Shown: piece after piece, positions 46,616 to 60,646 of the stretch
How the letters are laid out: the number at the start of each line of letters is the position of its first letter
Numbering within the stretch: the stretch's first letter is position 1
DNA from: Crotophaga sulcirostris
Taxonomy: Eukaryota; Chordata; Aves; Cuculiformes; Crotophagidae
Reading direction: 5' to 3'
Assembly: GCA_013397455.1 (NCBI GenBank)
Contig: VYZB01000172.1
Span: forward strand, 1,337,351-1,401,350
DNA length: 64,000 nucleotides
Made by a program: the position numbers and the translations under genes
Notes under the pieces: model-generated
The model's database searches: none
Told to the model about the DNA's origin: nothing
The model's input: the letters and a program-made list of their open reading frames with translations, nothing else

Positions 46616-49600
46616 TGTTTTTTTCAAAAATGAGTATTCAAAGCATGTAAAGACTGTGAGTTCCTGTCTAGAAACATAAAAAGTCATTTCAGAAATATTC
46701 AGAACAACATTGGATGTCTTGTGAAGATGGAGTTGTTTTGTGTGCAGTGCAGGACAAGTTACAGAAGTTCCCTTATTTCTTCATGACTATGGACCTTGCT
46801 TTGTTTTGAAGCTAAAGATAGTTCCTGTAATGGTAAATTAGGGGTCAGAGTAGGATGTGCTTAGGGTTGAAGGTAGCTATCCCTAGGCACTCAGAGTTCA
46901 AATAGCAGGGCTGGTTGCCTTCATCAGTGAGTACCATTTGACATCTCCAGTAAGAGCCCACCTACGGTCTAAAGATCAGCAATTTAGCAAGATGTCACAA
47001 TGGAGAAGAAATGGTGCTTTTTTTCACAGCACTGCTGTATAATCCTATGTCACACACCCTGAGGCACTGTGCACCCTTCCAGTCACCTTAAGTCATGCAG
47101 AAGGGGGTCAGAGTGATGATGAGCATGCGAATGTGATGAGTGGGGAAGGTTAGCAAGGGCATAAACAGGTGGGGACAGGTCAAAAGGAAGTAAGTCAAGG
47201 AATGGCAGAGAGAAGGTGGAAAAGGGGACAGGAAAGCTGTGCCAGGAAATAGTTCAGGTTGTTGTTCCCTTAATTAGGTCAGGAGCTCACTGCCACAAGA
47301 ACTCTGTGAGTCATTCACAAGATAATTGAGCTATTGGAGGTGTCAGATTTTGGAAGAGATAAGAAACCTGTTTCAGACCACAAACCAATTTCAGATTACT
47401 GAGGGCCTGCACCTAATGTGGGTAACACACCAAAACCATGCTGTCTTGTCTATGGCAAGACCCTAAACCAGAGAGACAGTTGGACCGATCCAGCCAGATC
47501 ACTCACAGAGAATGTAGCAATAGCATTTTAGGTGGCAAGGATAAAATCTGGCTGAGTAACAGAATCAGCTTTTGTCATTACTTGCAGTGAAACCAAGGTA
47601 ACTCATCTACCCTCAAAATTTTATTTTCATGGTACTCTCAGTGTCATTTTTGACTAAGAAAAGTTCAAGTGAATCATTCATGAAGATTTCTAGCATCTCA
47701 GACAAGGGATATTCTTCCAAGCCTGGTTTCTTGAGGAGACAAAAATGGAAAACTAAAAAACCTCATTCTGATCGAACTAGAGCTTTATCCAATATTTCAC
47801 GTGAGCCCAGAAAAATTTAGTTTAAAGTTTTCCTCTGATCTGGAACCAGTGATTCAAATTTAATGTCTCTACCTGTCAGAAAGGTTAGCATATAATTACC
47901 TACCTCTCCAGGGCACTGCAAAAATTAGTTACTATTTGCATAGAGTGGTTGAATAATTAAAAAATCTCCATCTCTGCTTTTGTAAAAGACTGTCTTTCTA
48001 AGGCAAAATAAAGTATTAGTAATTTCGAAGTGGTAGTAGAGGAGAAGGCAGCTTTCAGAGCACAGGTTGAGTAATTCAGTGACAAAAAGAAACAGGTAGG
48101 TACCAGGGAATAGCTAGGACACTTCATGCAGAAGGACTGGATAGCCTGCTTCTGGGGCAGGCCTTCTCTTGGAGGTCTGGGATCCGGGACCATCTATTTG
48201 CTGTTCAGATGGAAGGTGTCTTCCATGCAGTGAAGCATGCTATGCAATATTTTGGGAACACAGAACCATTAATTAAAGAACATATCAGGAAGTTGTTTGT
48301 TTTGTCTTTTCAGTTCAACTGCCCCTCACTTTTATCATTGCTTTCCCTCTTTTCTTGGATAATCATACCCAATGGCACCCCTTTGCCTTTCCTTGTTTCA
48401 AGAGATGCCTGTGATCCGATTGCAGTCAGAAGATGTGCGTCCTCTGCTCACCTCCCAGGAAACTGTATGGCTTTCACCTCACATGGCAGAACTGCAGTGA
48501 CAGGGAAGCTGTAACTTGGCTCTGGTATTTAGATTGCACTTATCAAAACAGTGCATTTGCATTCACAGTCTCACCCTTGATTACACCTGACATTTTAAGT
48601 CCATTATGTTAGAAAACACCTTGTCTGTCATTTGCAAAAGAGGAGACGCAGGGTGTGCTGGGTTCCCAAAAATTGCAAGGCAAAGGTCCCTTCTGTCCAC
48701 AGGCTTCTTCAATTCAATGCTAGTTTGCAGTTCCATCAACTATAGTGGGTGTAGCACGTCAGGGCTGAGAAGAGCTATGCCACAGAGACCTGCTCCAATT
48801 ATTTTTTAAGTGCTATAATGCAGTGTCAGCAACCACATGCACACATGCCAAGGACACTGTTTCTGTATTTGATTCTTTCAGATAGGGGCTTTCCTGTTGG
48901 AGTGTGTCCTGGCTTTACAGTGTCAAGAAAGATTTACTAGATTTTTTTCATGGGTTGCCTAATTTGAATGGAAGTACTCAGAATCCAAATCGTAAAGCAC
49001 TACTGCTATGAATTTAGAACTCTGGAACTAGGTTTCCTCCATCTTTAAAACAGGTGACCCTTCATCCACACAGGGTGTCACTATTTGCTTTGTCCAGGCA
49101 AGATATATTACACAAAGTTGCAGATGCAGTGCCTTGGACAGGTTTACAAGGAGAAATGGAATGATGGTCAAACCCTTAACAATCTCAATGTACGAAGATT
49201 TTTTAGTTATATTTTGTTGCCTGAGTACTCATTAGCTATCTAAACACCCTGAAATCCTTATGTAAAGTGTGGAGAAAGGGAGGAGGAAATCCGAATGGGA
49301 TTGCCCTGAAGACAGGATGTTGAGGAGTCTCCCTGACTCTGGGAACATCAGCTTGGTCTCCTAGGCTTGTGCTGTCCACTCAAGTGTGACCCTTTGTGAT
49401 TTCACCTGCAGAACCACTTGGGACTGTATGAGAGAAAAAACAAAATATAGTAAATGCAGACATTTCATTTTTACTTCCCAGAGAAGACTCACAAATATGA
49501 TTTGGGTTGATCATAATGCACATTTATTTGTATGAAAACATCCTTCTGGTTAAGAGTTTCTTGACTGAAATAAGCATGTATCATCATGTACCATGGCATA

Positions 49601-50701
49601 GTGAAGCATCCCTGTATGAGCGTGAGGTTTACCTCATGCACGCAGTCAGTGTGCTTGAACAGTTCTATTTGTGCTTTGCTCCTCAGTCCAGGATTTCTGG
49701 AATAAATTAGAAGACTAATAAAACAGAGAAACAAAATGGAACATATGGAGGAGAAAAAAATGAAGTGGTTTTAACCCTGCCAAGCACTGGGGTATGTTCA
49801 TCCCTATTTGCATAAGTACTAGTTTCATTATTTTAACTCATTGCTTCTCTGTCTATCCTTAGCTTTGTTTGGGGTTGGAATTAATTAGCATAAGATGTTA
49901 GAGAATATGAATTGCAGCAGATTTCTTCTTTATTCCACAGCTGAGCTGACCAAGACAGAAAAAAGCAACTTGTCATTGATATTTCTGGGAAAAGATTCAG
50001 AAAGCGTTTTAACCTACATAGTTTTCACGTAAAACAGGAACAAAAGGAAAATGGATTACATTAAAAGAAGAAGATGGCCTTCTCTACCCACCCAATACTG
50101 CAACAGTTCATTTCTGTTATTTATATAATGAAAGAAAACAGCTCCAGCAGAGAGGGCAATGTACTATGAATTTTCCACTTCTGTGTATATACCCCCTGTG
50201 GTAAAATTCGTAGCAATGACAAAGAAGCTACTAAAAAAGATCAACTTTTGCTCTAGGTTTTTTGTTGTTTTTTACATTCCAAATATAATTTATAACTAAA
50301 ATGCCTTTGAATCTTATTAATACACCTCAGCAACCATTTTGCTTCAGTTTCCCGCTTACATCAGCCCAAAGGAATAAATTAGAAATAACTATCTTATTAT
50401 GGAAAATGAATGGAAATATCCATGGGTATATGCAGTCACATGAGAGCCCTAGGTCTGCAGGAGTATAGCCAATGGTCAGTACCATGGCAAAAAGATACGT
50501 AAGAGCACCTTTTTGAAAAGCAACAGCAGCTGAATATCTTCTCACTAATAAGTATTTGAAACTAGATTTCAGAACTAGAAAGTCTTTTCTTTTGAAACCG
50601 TATTGGTTACACCGAGATCTGTGTGACTGGTGGAAAAAGACATGGAAGCCCCAAATGTCCCTCCTTTTATTCTCTTCCCTTTCTGACAGAAGATGCTCCT
50701 C

Positions 50702-50720
50702 TTTTTTTTTTTTTTTTTTT
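50702..50720 (+). repeat. T19 homopolymer
   Basis: Nineteen consecutive T. It could be the A-tail of a minus-strand retroposed sequence, but no element was recognised next to it. Confidence 0.9.
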
Positions 50721-51459
50721 AAAGCCATTAAGTCATTTCCTCCCTCTTCTTTCTATCTACAAGTGAAAAGTGCACTCATTGAAAGCCACGAGATCTACAT
50801 TTCTTCATTAAAAGTGCATAAAAAAACACACACCAGAATTATATTGTGCATAATGCAATCCCCATCACATTACAAAGTATCATCAACAAGAAATATTATC
50901 ATCAGCACTGTCTTATATTCATTAAGCAAATACTGCAGGAGACAGCACTCAGATCTTCTTCATTTTTCTATTACATGATCCATTGGACTTTATTTTATTG
51001 TGATTATGGAAACAATTGAACATTGCGCCTATAAGTTCTAGTTGCTTGCTCCATCATTTTCTTTTAATAGGTTTCAACAGCAAAGAGAAAATTAAACCAG
51101 GGAAATCTTGTAACAGAAAATGAAGAATACCTGATTGTGTGTGTACAGCAAGTACTGAGGGAAGGTAGCTCATTTTAAGCTATGCCTATAGGACACTTAA
51201 ACTACTGGAGTTCCTAGGTACACAGGTTACCACTTACTCATTTTTTATGGACACATTTCACACAGAAGTCCAACTGCTTGCCACATGGAGCATTGATGCA
51301 CACTTATCCAAAAGGTAACAGGGACTGGGTTTACATTTTATCCAACAAATGAAAATGGACATAGGCTTCATCACTTATTCTATGGCTATAGCCAAAACAA
51401 TACTTCTGACACCCTGGCTGTCACTGCCCTGAAGATGCTTGGATCTGTCCTGTCTGACA

Positions 51460-51504
51460 CAAAAAATTCCTCATGCACCATGAGCAAAAAATTGCTCATG
51501 CATC
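51460..51504 (+). repeat. imperfect 25-bp tandem pair containing a perfect hairpin
   Basis: CAAAAAATTCCTCATGCACC (51460-51479) recurs as CAAAAAATTGCTCATGCATC (51485-51504), with two differences. Between and within them, CATGAGCAA (51479-51487) and TTGCTCATG (51492-51500) form a perfect 9-bp inverted repeat around an A4 loop. Confidence 0.75.
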
Positions 51505-54500
51505 ACCTTATGCCACAGGATGCTCCTCCCTTAGCTGGGCTAAGTGATCGTTCACTTTTTGAAATACAGGAGGTGAAAACGCTTCTGCCCATGGGAAGGG
51601 ATGAGATCCCTCCAGTCGTCTTCGCTGAGCCTGCTGGACTGATGGAACAGGGTGCAGCACAAAAAACAGCATCTGACATTCAGAGCAGTGGTGGGAGCTG
51701 TTGCACTGTTCCTTTCCATGCACCTAGATCTTTCCAAGGTGTAGGGCTCACAGTTTTTGCATAGGAGTGGGATGACTGCTCTCCTAGGTTCAGTTTCCAA
51801 CAATAGTGTTTTAATCAACAAGCTGTAGCTCCTGACGGAAGCTGTGTCACATTGCTGGAGAAGAGTTTACAAATAACCAAAATGAGGAGGATGCAAAAGT
51901 CTGCAGTGTTGTTGGGGCATTCAACTGAGAAGGCACCTTTGATTCATGAGGAATCTCAGGACCGCTACTGGGTTTTACACAATAAATGCAAAAATAAACA
52001 AGCATACAAAACCAAACAAAACTCTACCAGTGAGCAACTCCTGCTCCACTCTGGGCTTTTCTTTAATAAAGCACAGATATAAGGTACCTTTCCTCATAAT
52101 AATGACCTAGACAGCAGATGGAGCTTCTGTCCTGTAGCCCTTGATCAGTGTCTAAGGCATTGACCGACTCAGCACAGCAGGATACAAAATTGGCTGATTG
52201 TAGGCTACTTGCTTCTCTCCAGTCAAGCTAGAATAGAGGCTATTAACTCAGCAGTGTGGGAAGGATAAGCACACAGGTTTCTTCTCCAAGGCAGAGAGGT
52301 TCTTGAAAATTAGGTGCCGCAAAGGTCACATTTAGCTTTTGTCCTGTAGCTACTAAGCTTTGGGGACTCTGGCAACACAAAGCTACCTTAAAAGTGGTTA
52401 CAAGTGAAATTTAAGTTCCCAGTGAGTAGCTGCAGCAACATAAAGAGGGCTGTCTCTAACTTAGAGCCAGGCACAAGGAGACATATATGCAAAAACTTTG
52501 CAGGTAATGAAAGGTTTCTTTGTTTCCACCACAAAAGCTGGAGATGAACTACCACCATTCAGTTGCATCTAGGGCAAATAATCTGAGATGCCCTCAGTCC
52601 ACATCCCAAATGCAGGAATCTTGCTGCGAGAAACTGATATGTTCTGGAGGAGAAAATAGTTCAGCCACACATTGACCTATCTCTGTAATAGCAACTGCAT
52701 GCTGCTTTTATCTCTAAAATTATCAGTGTTTTAAGATGTACCCAGAATCATTAAATGAACATCATTTGGGCTTGTAGCTGCAAGGAACAGGATCCCACTG
52801 GAGCACTCGGTGGCTTGTTGCTGTCTAATGTTTTACACAAGGGGAGGACACAGTATCAAAATGATACAGATAAAGGCAGTCCTTGGTCCAGACAAACAGA
52901 CCACAAACTAACTCCAGTCAGCTCTTCACTTTGGAAGGCAGAAAAGAGGAATTTATGCTAAAACAGTTTATTACCGTACACTGCAGGTTGCCAATCTCCC
53001 TTTGAAACCCCTATGAGAAAAGAAGCTGCATTTTAGTGCTGCTGACTAAGAGACAGAAAGAGCATCTCATGGATAAGCACCTTCACATTGGGAACATTTT
53101 TGGCTACCCCATTGGTGTGAGGCAAATTGGTCCGAAACTCCACAGAGATCTTGTGCATCAGCAAGGATGCGACCAGGATGACCTAGACAGCCGAATGTCA
53201 CACTACAACCTGGCTTTGGAGAAGTGCGATGCTCTGAGATCAAGGCACCACAGTGCATGTTTTGTGAGATTTCCCACCCTGTCCTTGGATACTTCAAGAA
53301 CTCCTGTCAGGCACATATCTCCAGGGGGTGTTCAAGGACTGTTCATGCAGACAGTTTCCTTACAGAATTGCCACTCTTGGCACTCTGGGAGAGCTTACTC
53401 CTTTCTTTATCATCCCCAGTAGGAAATTATTCCTGCATATTCCTGTGGCCATGTAAGAAAAGGAAACACTCCGTTCAGAGTGTACGCGCACCCTTTCCTT
53501 GCCACTGGTGTACACGAATGCATGACCCACTGTTTGTTTTAATTGCACAGGACCACAAGCTGTTTCCCAAATACTGCCTTTAACATCAGCTTGTGGATGT
53601 GGAGAAATATAGGGTAAGCAGCACAGCCAGATTTGCTGGGAGGATTGTGACTGCCTAGAGCCCATGAAGTTGAAGAAACCAGACTTCAGCACATCTCTCT
53701 TCTGCCTCCCTTCCCTGGTGTAGCTGTAGCAGAATCCTGCCTCCTGCTCTGTTGCTATGCCATCTTCAGTCAGAGGTAATTTGTATGGTAATTCACAGCT
53801 AGTTATGGATAGCAGCACTACTTTTATGGCATAACACAGAATAAATGAGCAAAATAAACTGAGGATGAACACATGTTGTTGGAGGACAGCAAGATCCTTC
53901 CTGGGCAGCATAGCACTTGTTGCTTGGCCAGATGACCTGTGCCATGTCTTCTTGCTCTCCCTGGGCGTGGGTTTGGCAGCCAGAGTTCACTGGCAATACC
54001 AGTGCATCCACTCAGCCCACAAGGATAATATGTTTGTCCATATGTTCCTCCCCTGGGGCTTTTAGTTTACAAACTAGTCACAATACCTCAGGGTGTTCTT
54101 GTACCCTGTCCCCCATTTTGGTACAACAGTCACTCCCACTGTGTTGTATAATGTAGGAGAATTAGGGCTCTGCTTTGCGGTCTCAGGAGACTGTGGTCAG
54201 TGTGATTTAAGGGCTTATTGGCACCTATGCTGGTGCCTGTACCAGACACTGCTACTACTGTCCCAGTGGCAGAAGCAGTGCATCGTTCCCAGAGCCCTGG
54301 CAGTTCAAAATCCCAGACTGACAAAACCCATGGCTGATTTCAGCTTGCTCACAGATTTTGAGCAACAAATTGTAGTGGGTGAGGAGCAGAGGCACTGCTT
54401 TTTCTGTTGCCTTAGCCAGCATGCAGTAGCTCTTCGCAGATGGCTGGGCATCGTACCACCTTAAGCTCCCCTCTAGCATGAATTCTAACCCCACTATAGC

Positions 54501-57500
54501 AGCAGATGCACAGCAAAGTCATGACAGTTGTTTTGTTAAAAACTGACAAAGTAACATGTGCAATACAAATACCAGAAGGTTCCAGTGCCCGATTTTTGAC
54601 CTCAAGGTTTCATCATGACCCACAAAGATGCATTGGCTCAGACCACACAGATGGCAGGACATCCTCTCTTCTGAACTCTGGAAGACCAACAGATTCCTAG
54701 AAATTACTGTTGTAGGTGTTTTTTCTTGTCTCTGTGTGCCCCATTGTTCCTTCTGTTTTGCTTTAGCACGTCCATTTACATTCCTTTATCCGAAATATTT
54801 TCCAGTTTCTTATACATACTGGATTCCAGTACAGTATAATACAGCTTGACTGGCCCACAATCAACTCTTGGTAGTAAAAATCACATGCTGTCTTCTGATA
54901 TGTTATAAGTCATAGGTAGTGGAGAATAATTTACTTTTTTTTCTATGTCTCATATTTGGAAATCTGAAGATACTTCGGTAAACTTCTCATAATGCTATGT
55001 TGCACTTCAGAGCCCTTCAGAGGCCGCTGTGTTACAAATATCAATTTGTGAGACTCGAGCAAGCTTTATGCAGCAGTTGGGCATGTAGAATGACTGCAAT
55101 ATCAGCACTGATTTCACCTATAAGCAGGTGACACTCTTAGTTTTCTGGTTATCTCAGAAATCAAGTTAAAAACACAGTTTTAAGGGTACCTCTTTACTGA
55201 CAAAGGGTTTTGCATCAAACTGTCTGTTCTGTGTATATTCTGCTTTGAAGAAGTACAGTGTGGTATCACTCTCTGAGGTAACAGAGATTGTGGAATTAAA
55301 CTCCTTTGCTCTTTAACTTTCCAAACTCTCCTCTTCATTTCCTTGTCCTTCCTACACTACAGGCTGCCTTTTCCAGCAGGTTGCAATCTTCAACAATCAG
55401 ATGATACGCTTCGATGGCACAAAAACTCAGCACCACAAAATTCATATATAACCTTGATGATGTGAAGATCTCCTTTTAAAAAAAAGTTAAACTTTATACC
55501 AAAGAAGACATGCTTAGCTTGGAAATTCATACTAAAATAAGAGAAACAAACCTCTGCTGCCCTAGGAATGTTGTATTTCTTAAAAGCTGCCATTACCTGG
55601 GGAGACAGACGAGTTATGTTTTATCCCTTATTGCATAAAGGCATCTCAGTGTGAGACATTTGCTCTATAACACTTTTTTCATGGGGCATCAGTATACCTT
55701 TTTTCCACCAATTCCCTCGAGTGGCACTCCTGTTGTTTCTAGGAAAAGTGTTGAGCTAACACCAGACTTTAAAAAGTAACCTTGCTAAGAGCAACAGAGT
55801 AAGGTGAGATAGGAAGGAAACTTGTCTTCTAGACTTCTAGTAAGTGTGAAAGCAATACTGTGAGAGTTAAAAGTCAGACACCAGTCATTACAGCTTAACA
55901 TTATTCAAAGAGTGAAGCAAAGCCCGAGAGTTAGCCAAGAAGTGAAGTCATGCTGAGCAGCACAAGGTCACCTTCTAACCCAAAGCCTTATATGCCACGA
56001 CTGCTAGTATGTCCCATCCAGGTGGGGTGGTTTTCCCCTTCACCATATTATCAGAGGTGTTTTTTCTCAAATTCCGTGCAAGTTAGGCATTAAAAAGCTT
56101 TTTACACACAATGAATAATATTAAGCTGGTCCACAAGCACTAACATGACAGAGCTTTTCAGAGAAAGGCTTCTGTCTCACTTTTGGAAATGGTTAAGTTG
56201 TGTCAGCTGAGATGACGTCTATTCTTTCTCTGAAAAAGTAAATACAAACAAGTTAATCTGAGACATCCTTGCAGCATGGAAAATCTCATCTCCATATTTG
56301 CTGATAAGGCTAAAATAATTTTTTGTATCAACACTATCAAGAACCTAACCAGTAGGATGTGCCTTCAATGACAAATGCTAAGCAGAAAGTCTATCAACTA
56401 AGAATGGTCTATTAACTTGTCTCCCCTGCATCTAGGATTGAAGTTCAACGTAGAAATGCCTTATATCCTTTTTTTCTGTTTCTTCTGTGCCTAGGCTGAC
56501 TTGTGGTTTGGATTGGGAGCAGCATATTCCCAGTGTTAGAGGTACACTGGCCAAAGCTGTCGTTATAACTAAGGCAATACAATTGGCCCTGCTGTTCATC
56601 TCTATTACTGATTTTCAGCCTTGGCTGGTGGCTGAGCAGAAAGGGTCTCACCTGAATTAGCTTATCACTTCTGCTACTCTCTGCAGCACCAGATAAAATC
56701 CTGCTACTTCTGACACTCACTAAAAGAGCCAACTCAGTGGCACCTTCCACCTCAAATCCATCTAAGATCGCATATCCTCACCAAAGACCAAAATCCAGGA
56801 TTTTTCCCTCTTACAATTAGTTAAGCTCCTAAACAAATTCTTATTTTGCAGGTCTTTCTCGTATCCCTCTAACATAGCAAGAAAGAAAGATTTTGAAATA
56901 AAAGATCTTTTTTGTAGTTGTCTTGCTCAGTGCTCACCAGCTGCTGCAGGCAAAGAAATCTGCATCTCTGTATCTTCAGGCCACACGGCTTAGCTCAGCA
57001 ATCAGTTTTCCAAGCCACAATTATAAGGATTACTAACTAACTACTCATCGTTATTATCTGTCACTAGACATTAATTTGGAACCAGAGCTTGTACATTAGA
57101 GTTTTTTTTGGAAGATGCTAATGATGTAATGGCAAGGGAGGGAAACCTTTTGATGCCACAGTAACTGAAGAGAAAGAAATGAAGCCAAAATGTTGTAAAC
57201 CAATAATAAATCTAACAAACCAACACAATCAAGTGGAAAAAAAAATACTTTAAGTGTCCTTGGTTTTGCATTCACCATCAAGGTCTCATTTATGCATTTA
57301 TTGTTAGTAATATTGTATTAACCTTTTTGCAAAGGAAAAAAATGGACTGATTTTTTTTAAATAGAAAATAAAAAATATTAATATTCTTGTAAACAGGGGT
57401 GGACTGGAAGATTTCAAGAAACATTTCACTGTCTTAAAGGCTGATGCTCAACTGTTTACCAGTAATGGATCAGACACTAAAACTTACTCTGTTCGTTCAA

Positions 57501-60069
57501 ATCACCTATGAGAAGGAATTGATTTACACAAAACTCCATTCCTTTGCCTTGGGACTGTTTCCTGTGTTGTATAGGCATTTGTAGGTATGAGAAGTAGGCA
57601 AGATTTTTGGAGGCCCTGGTTTCCTAAAGAAACTGATTATGCGTTTAGGAGGGTTGTCTGAAATAGCTTGTAGTCTATTTCTGCGCATTTCAGCTCACTG
57701 TGATATCTTTGCAGACCTCATCAGGTATGTATTTGAATCCCACATGCTCTGGAAATTATACTCCAACCACCTTTCCCAGTTTGAGACACTGACCGTTTTA
57801 TAATTTATCTGCATTTTTTAAATCCTTACCATACATTTTCTGTTGATTCATTTCCCCAAAACAGGCTCCAGGGATAACTGCATTTCTGAGAAACAAAAGG
57901 AGATCCCAGGCAGATCTATCTCAAACAGACCATGCTGGTTGCCTTTTCACAAGGACTAATGGCACTAGTTTATGGTTTCAGGCTTGGGGATGTCTTCTGA
58001 GATACAAGGAGTTTGTGTCCAACCAGCATGCAGTGCTTACCAATGATTCAACAAAGTCAGCATACATTTTACATTTTTTATCATAGGTAAACTAGGCCTA
58101 GATCAAACATTTATGCTATTCCAGCAAGTCATAATGCAAGTCAATCAATCATGCCCCCACACAGATTTATTATATCATTTGATTGCCAGATACAAGTGAA
58201 TAGAAAACAGAAGCTCCTAAAATGGCTTCATTGCTCTTCTTGTAAGTAATCAATTATTCTTAAGTTGTTTAATAAAGGTATGATTTTATGATGTCTCTTT
58301 TACAATCTCCTTCTCTGCTCTGTCCAAATGCTCAAAATACACAACTTCCCTATAAATCCCCTTTCTCCTTGCAAGCTGCACAAAATGATCTTCAGCCAGC
58401 AGCTGAGATTGCTTCCAGAACGGAGTAATCTTGATACAGCAGTGGGCTATGATAGTCAGCTCTGATCCAGGCAGTTCTAGAAATCCCTCTGTGCATGGGA
58501 GTTGCTTAAATTTCAGATGGGGCTGTGAGGAACTCCATTAGTGTCAACATGCTCAGCAGCCCCTGACAGCAACAGGGACTGCAGTGCTGTGATGGCAATG
58601 AAATATTGGTACATTGGTTAGGCATGAACAGAACATAGTTAATGGAAGATAATCAGTGAAATAGTCATAAACCAGCATGCTATCACTGATGGACAGATAA
58701 AAATATAAACTTTGTACTGTTAGGATGTGGCCTTCCCCACAAACAAGGTCATAGCTCAAATAGAACAATTCTGCTAAGTATCTGGGAATAACCTTGTATT
58801 GATAAGGAAGGTACCATTTCTATGTCACTTTAAGATGATATATGACTATGTTGCTGCTGAAAATGATGTCTTTTTCCCTCTTCTGACTCATGGTTTCAAG
58901 TCACTGTTCTTGCTTCACAGTGACATAAATGAAAGGATATGAAAAACAGGGCTGGGGTGGCACCCCTTCTGACAGTGGGTCTCACCGCAGAGCAGTAACC
59001 AGACTGCCAGCTGAGGGGGCAACCTGGAAGGACAGAAGTCCTCTGCTGTCTGCAAACCAAAGAAGACCAAAACACAGAGAAGCATCTTACTCAAAGCTTT
59101 CAAAATGGTAATAGCACAAAGCAGGGGATGTGCTGCAGCAGCAGCAGCACAAATCTCCTTTAAGTATTGAGAACTCTTGCATTTCATAGAGGATGTTGGA
59201 TTAGGCAGATGTCTTAACAATGCAAAAGACAAACAACAACAGCAGGTAGGCAATGAACTTGACTGCTGTGAATAAATGAGAATCAGTTAAGCTTAATGTC
59301 TGAAATTCAGCCACCTTGTTCCAGTTTTGCCTGTAAGAGTTTCACCATGGGAAAGAACAACATGTAAAATCTGAGCTACATTTAGGGAATGTGATGCTAA
59401 ATTATTCTATACAAAGGAAATTAAGCTATCTCCTTCCCAGGTGCTGATCCAGGAACAGGTCCAGTTTCTTACCTCCCTTCTGCTGAACAACTTCAGACCA
59501 GAGCCATACTTTTCCGCTTCCTCAGTGCTCTGCTTTCTGGCTTACTCATATTGTGTCTCTGCCTAGCATTCACACCTTGGGTGCAACACTTGTGGGAGTG
59601 TAGTGCTGACAAAGGGTCATGCAGAGCAAGCACAGAAACCATGAGCTCCTGCCTCACAAGGGACCAAGTTAAAATGTGCAAGTGGCCCCAGAGAGCCCCA
59701 GTTTCTTGGGACAATGTAAGTCAGTGGGGTGAAGGCTGCGTGGTCTACACAGGGTTTCATACAACCACAAGGACAACCTGTGTCTGCCTGAGACTAGCTT
59801 TGGGACAAGTAAGTCCCATAGCAACAGCTTAAAGGCCTCGGTGACATTGGCACTAAGATTGAACTTTTTACTGGCAGCACATCCAAAACTCAGCAACCAC
59901 TTGAGCCCTCTCATAAAATAAAGTTTGGGTATGTAAGACACCACCACCAGTATTTAGATTTTCTCCTTGACAAAAAGGTTGAAAGTAAATATTCATACTC
60001 TAGAAAGATTTCACAGTGTCTGAAGCAGTAGGTCAGGTGCTTGTTGTATATCAACACATGGAGTTGCTG

Positions 60070-60074
60070 TAGTA
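60070..60074 (+). other. left copy of the 5-bp target-site duplication
   Basis: TAGTA immediately precedes the first TG of the solo LTR and is identical to 60647-60651 after its last CA. Confidence 0.85.
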
Positions 60075-60646
60075 TGTCTTGCTTTCAGCTGGCATACTTA
60101 ATTTTCTTCTTTGTAGCTGGTGTAGTTCTGTGTTTTGGATTTAGTCTGAGAATCATGTTGATAACACACTGGTGTTTCAGTTGTTACTAAGCAGTGCTTA
60201 CACTTTTCAGTTTCTCATGCCCTGCCAGCGAGAAGGGTAGTGCACAAGAAGGTGGGAAGGGGCACAGCCAGGACAGCTGACCCAAATGGGCCAAAGGGAT
60301 ATTCCATAGCAGACAACATCGTGCTCAGTATGCAAACTGGGAGGAGTTGGTTGAGGGCATTCTACTGCTCGGGAACTGGCTGAGAATTTGTCGGTGGGTA
60401 GTGAGCAATTGTATTTCATTTGCATCACTTTTTTTCTTTGATTTTATTCCTTTCTCTTTTGTTATTTTTTTCATCATCATCATCATTATTATTATTATAT
60501 TTTATTGCAGTTACTGAATTGTTCTTATCTCATCCGATGAGGCTTTTCACTTTTACCCTTCCTATTCTCTCCCATGTCTCGCGGGGGTGTAGGGTGAGCA
60601 AGCAGCTGTGTGGTGCTTAGTTACTGTCTGGGGTTAGACCATGACA
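60075..60646 (+). mobile_element. solo LTR of an avian ERVL-type endogenous retrovirus
   Basis: The 572-bp segment starts TGTCTTGCTTTCAGCTGG and ends GGGGTTAGACCATGACA, so it has TG...CA ends. It follows a common bird LTR family along its whole length: GTTGATAACACACTGGTGTT, TTTCAGTTGTTACTAAGCAG, CATGCCCTGCCAGCGAGAAG, GGACAGCTGACCCAAATGGG, GGTGGGTAGTGAGCAATTG, a CAT/TTA-rich tract, GTTCTTATCTCATCC, and GCTGTGTGGTGCTTAGTTAC. Perfect 5-bp direct repeats (TAGTA) flank it; this length is characteristic of ERVL (class III) integration. No internal gag, pol or env region lies on either side, so the provirus was lost by recombination between its two LTRs. Strand is set by the TGTC start and by agreement with the family. 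The exact family name is from memory; open frames inside are not genes. Confidence 0.92.
60471..60500 (+). repeat. CAT/TTA trinucleotide tract inside the LTR
   Basis: Five CAT units run into TTATTATTATTATATTTT. The parental LTR family carries a similar ATTATCATTATC region, so this is a slippage expansion of the LTR's own sequence. Confidence 0.85.

Larger units (their letters stand above)
46616..60069. other. long AT-rich unique stretch without recognisable genes
   Basis: About 13.5 kb with no recognised transposon. It holds a T19 homopolymer at 50702-50720 and an imperfect 25-bp tandem repeat with a hairpin at 51460-51504. A GC-balanced patch lies at 53000-54500, where open frames overlap on both strands (183 codons at 53360-53911 minus, 128 at 53036-53422 plus, 123 at 54093-54464 plus). 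A short CAG run lies at 59131-59149. None of the frames has a recognisable domain, signal peptide or splice-bounded structure. A motif resembling the MIR core at about 49030-49060 is too short to call. Confidence 0.5.

Noticed and set aside
49020..49070. MIR-core-like words (GGTTTCCTCCATCTTTAAAA)
   Set aside because: The similarity covers about 20 bases and no other MIR landmark lies in the right order around it.
60055..60070. 16-base match, on the minus strand, to the middle and end of the miR-194 mature sequence as I recall it
   Set aside because: The seed end does not match, no complementary arm follows on either side to form a hairpin, and the solo LTR interrupts the flank. Probably coincidence.
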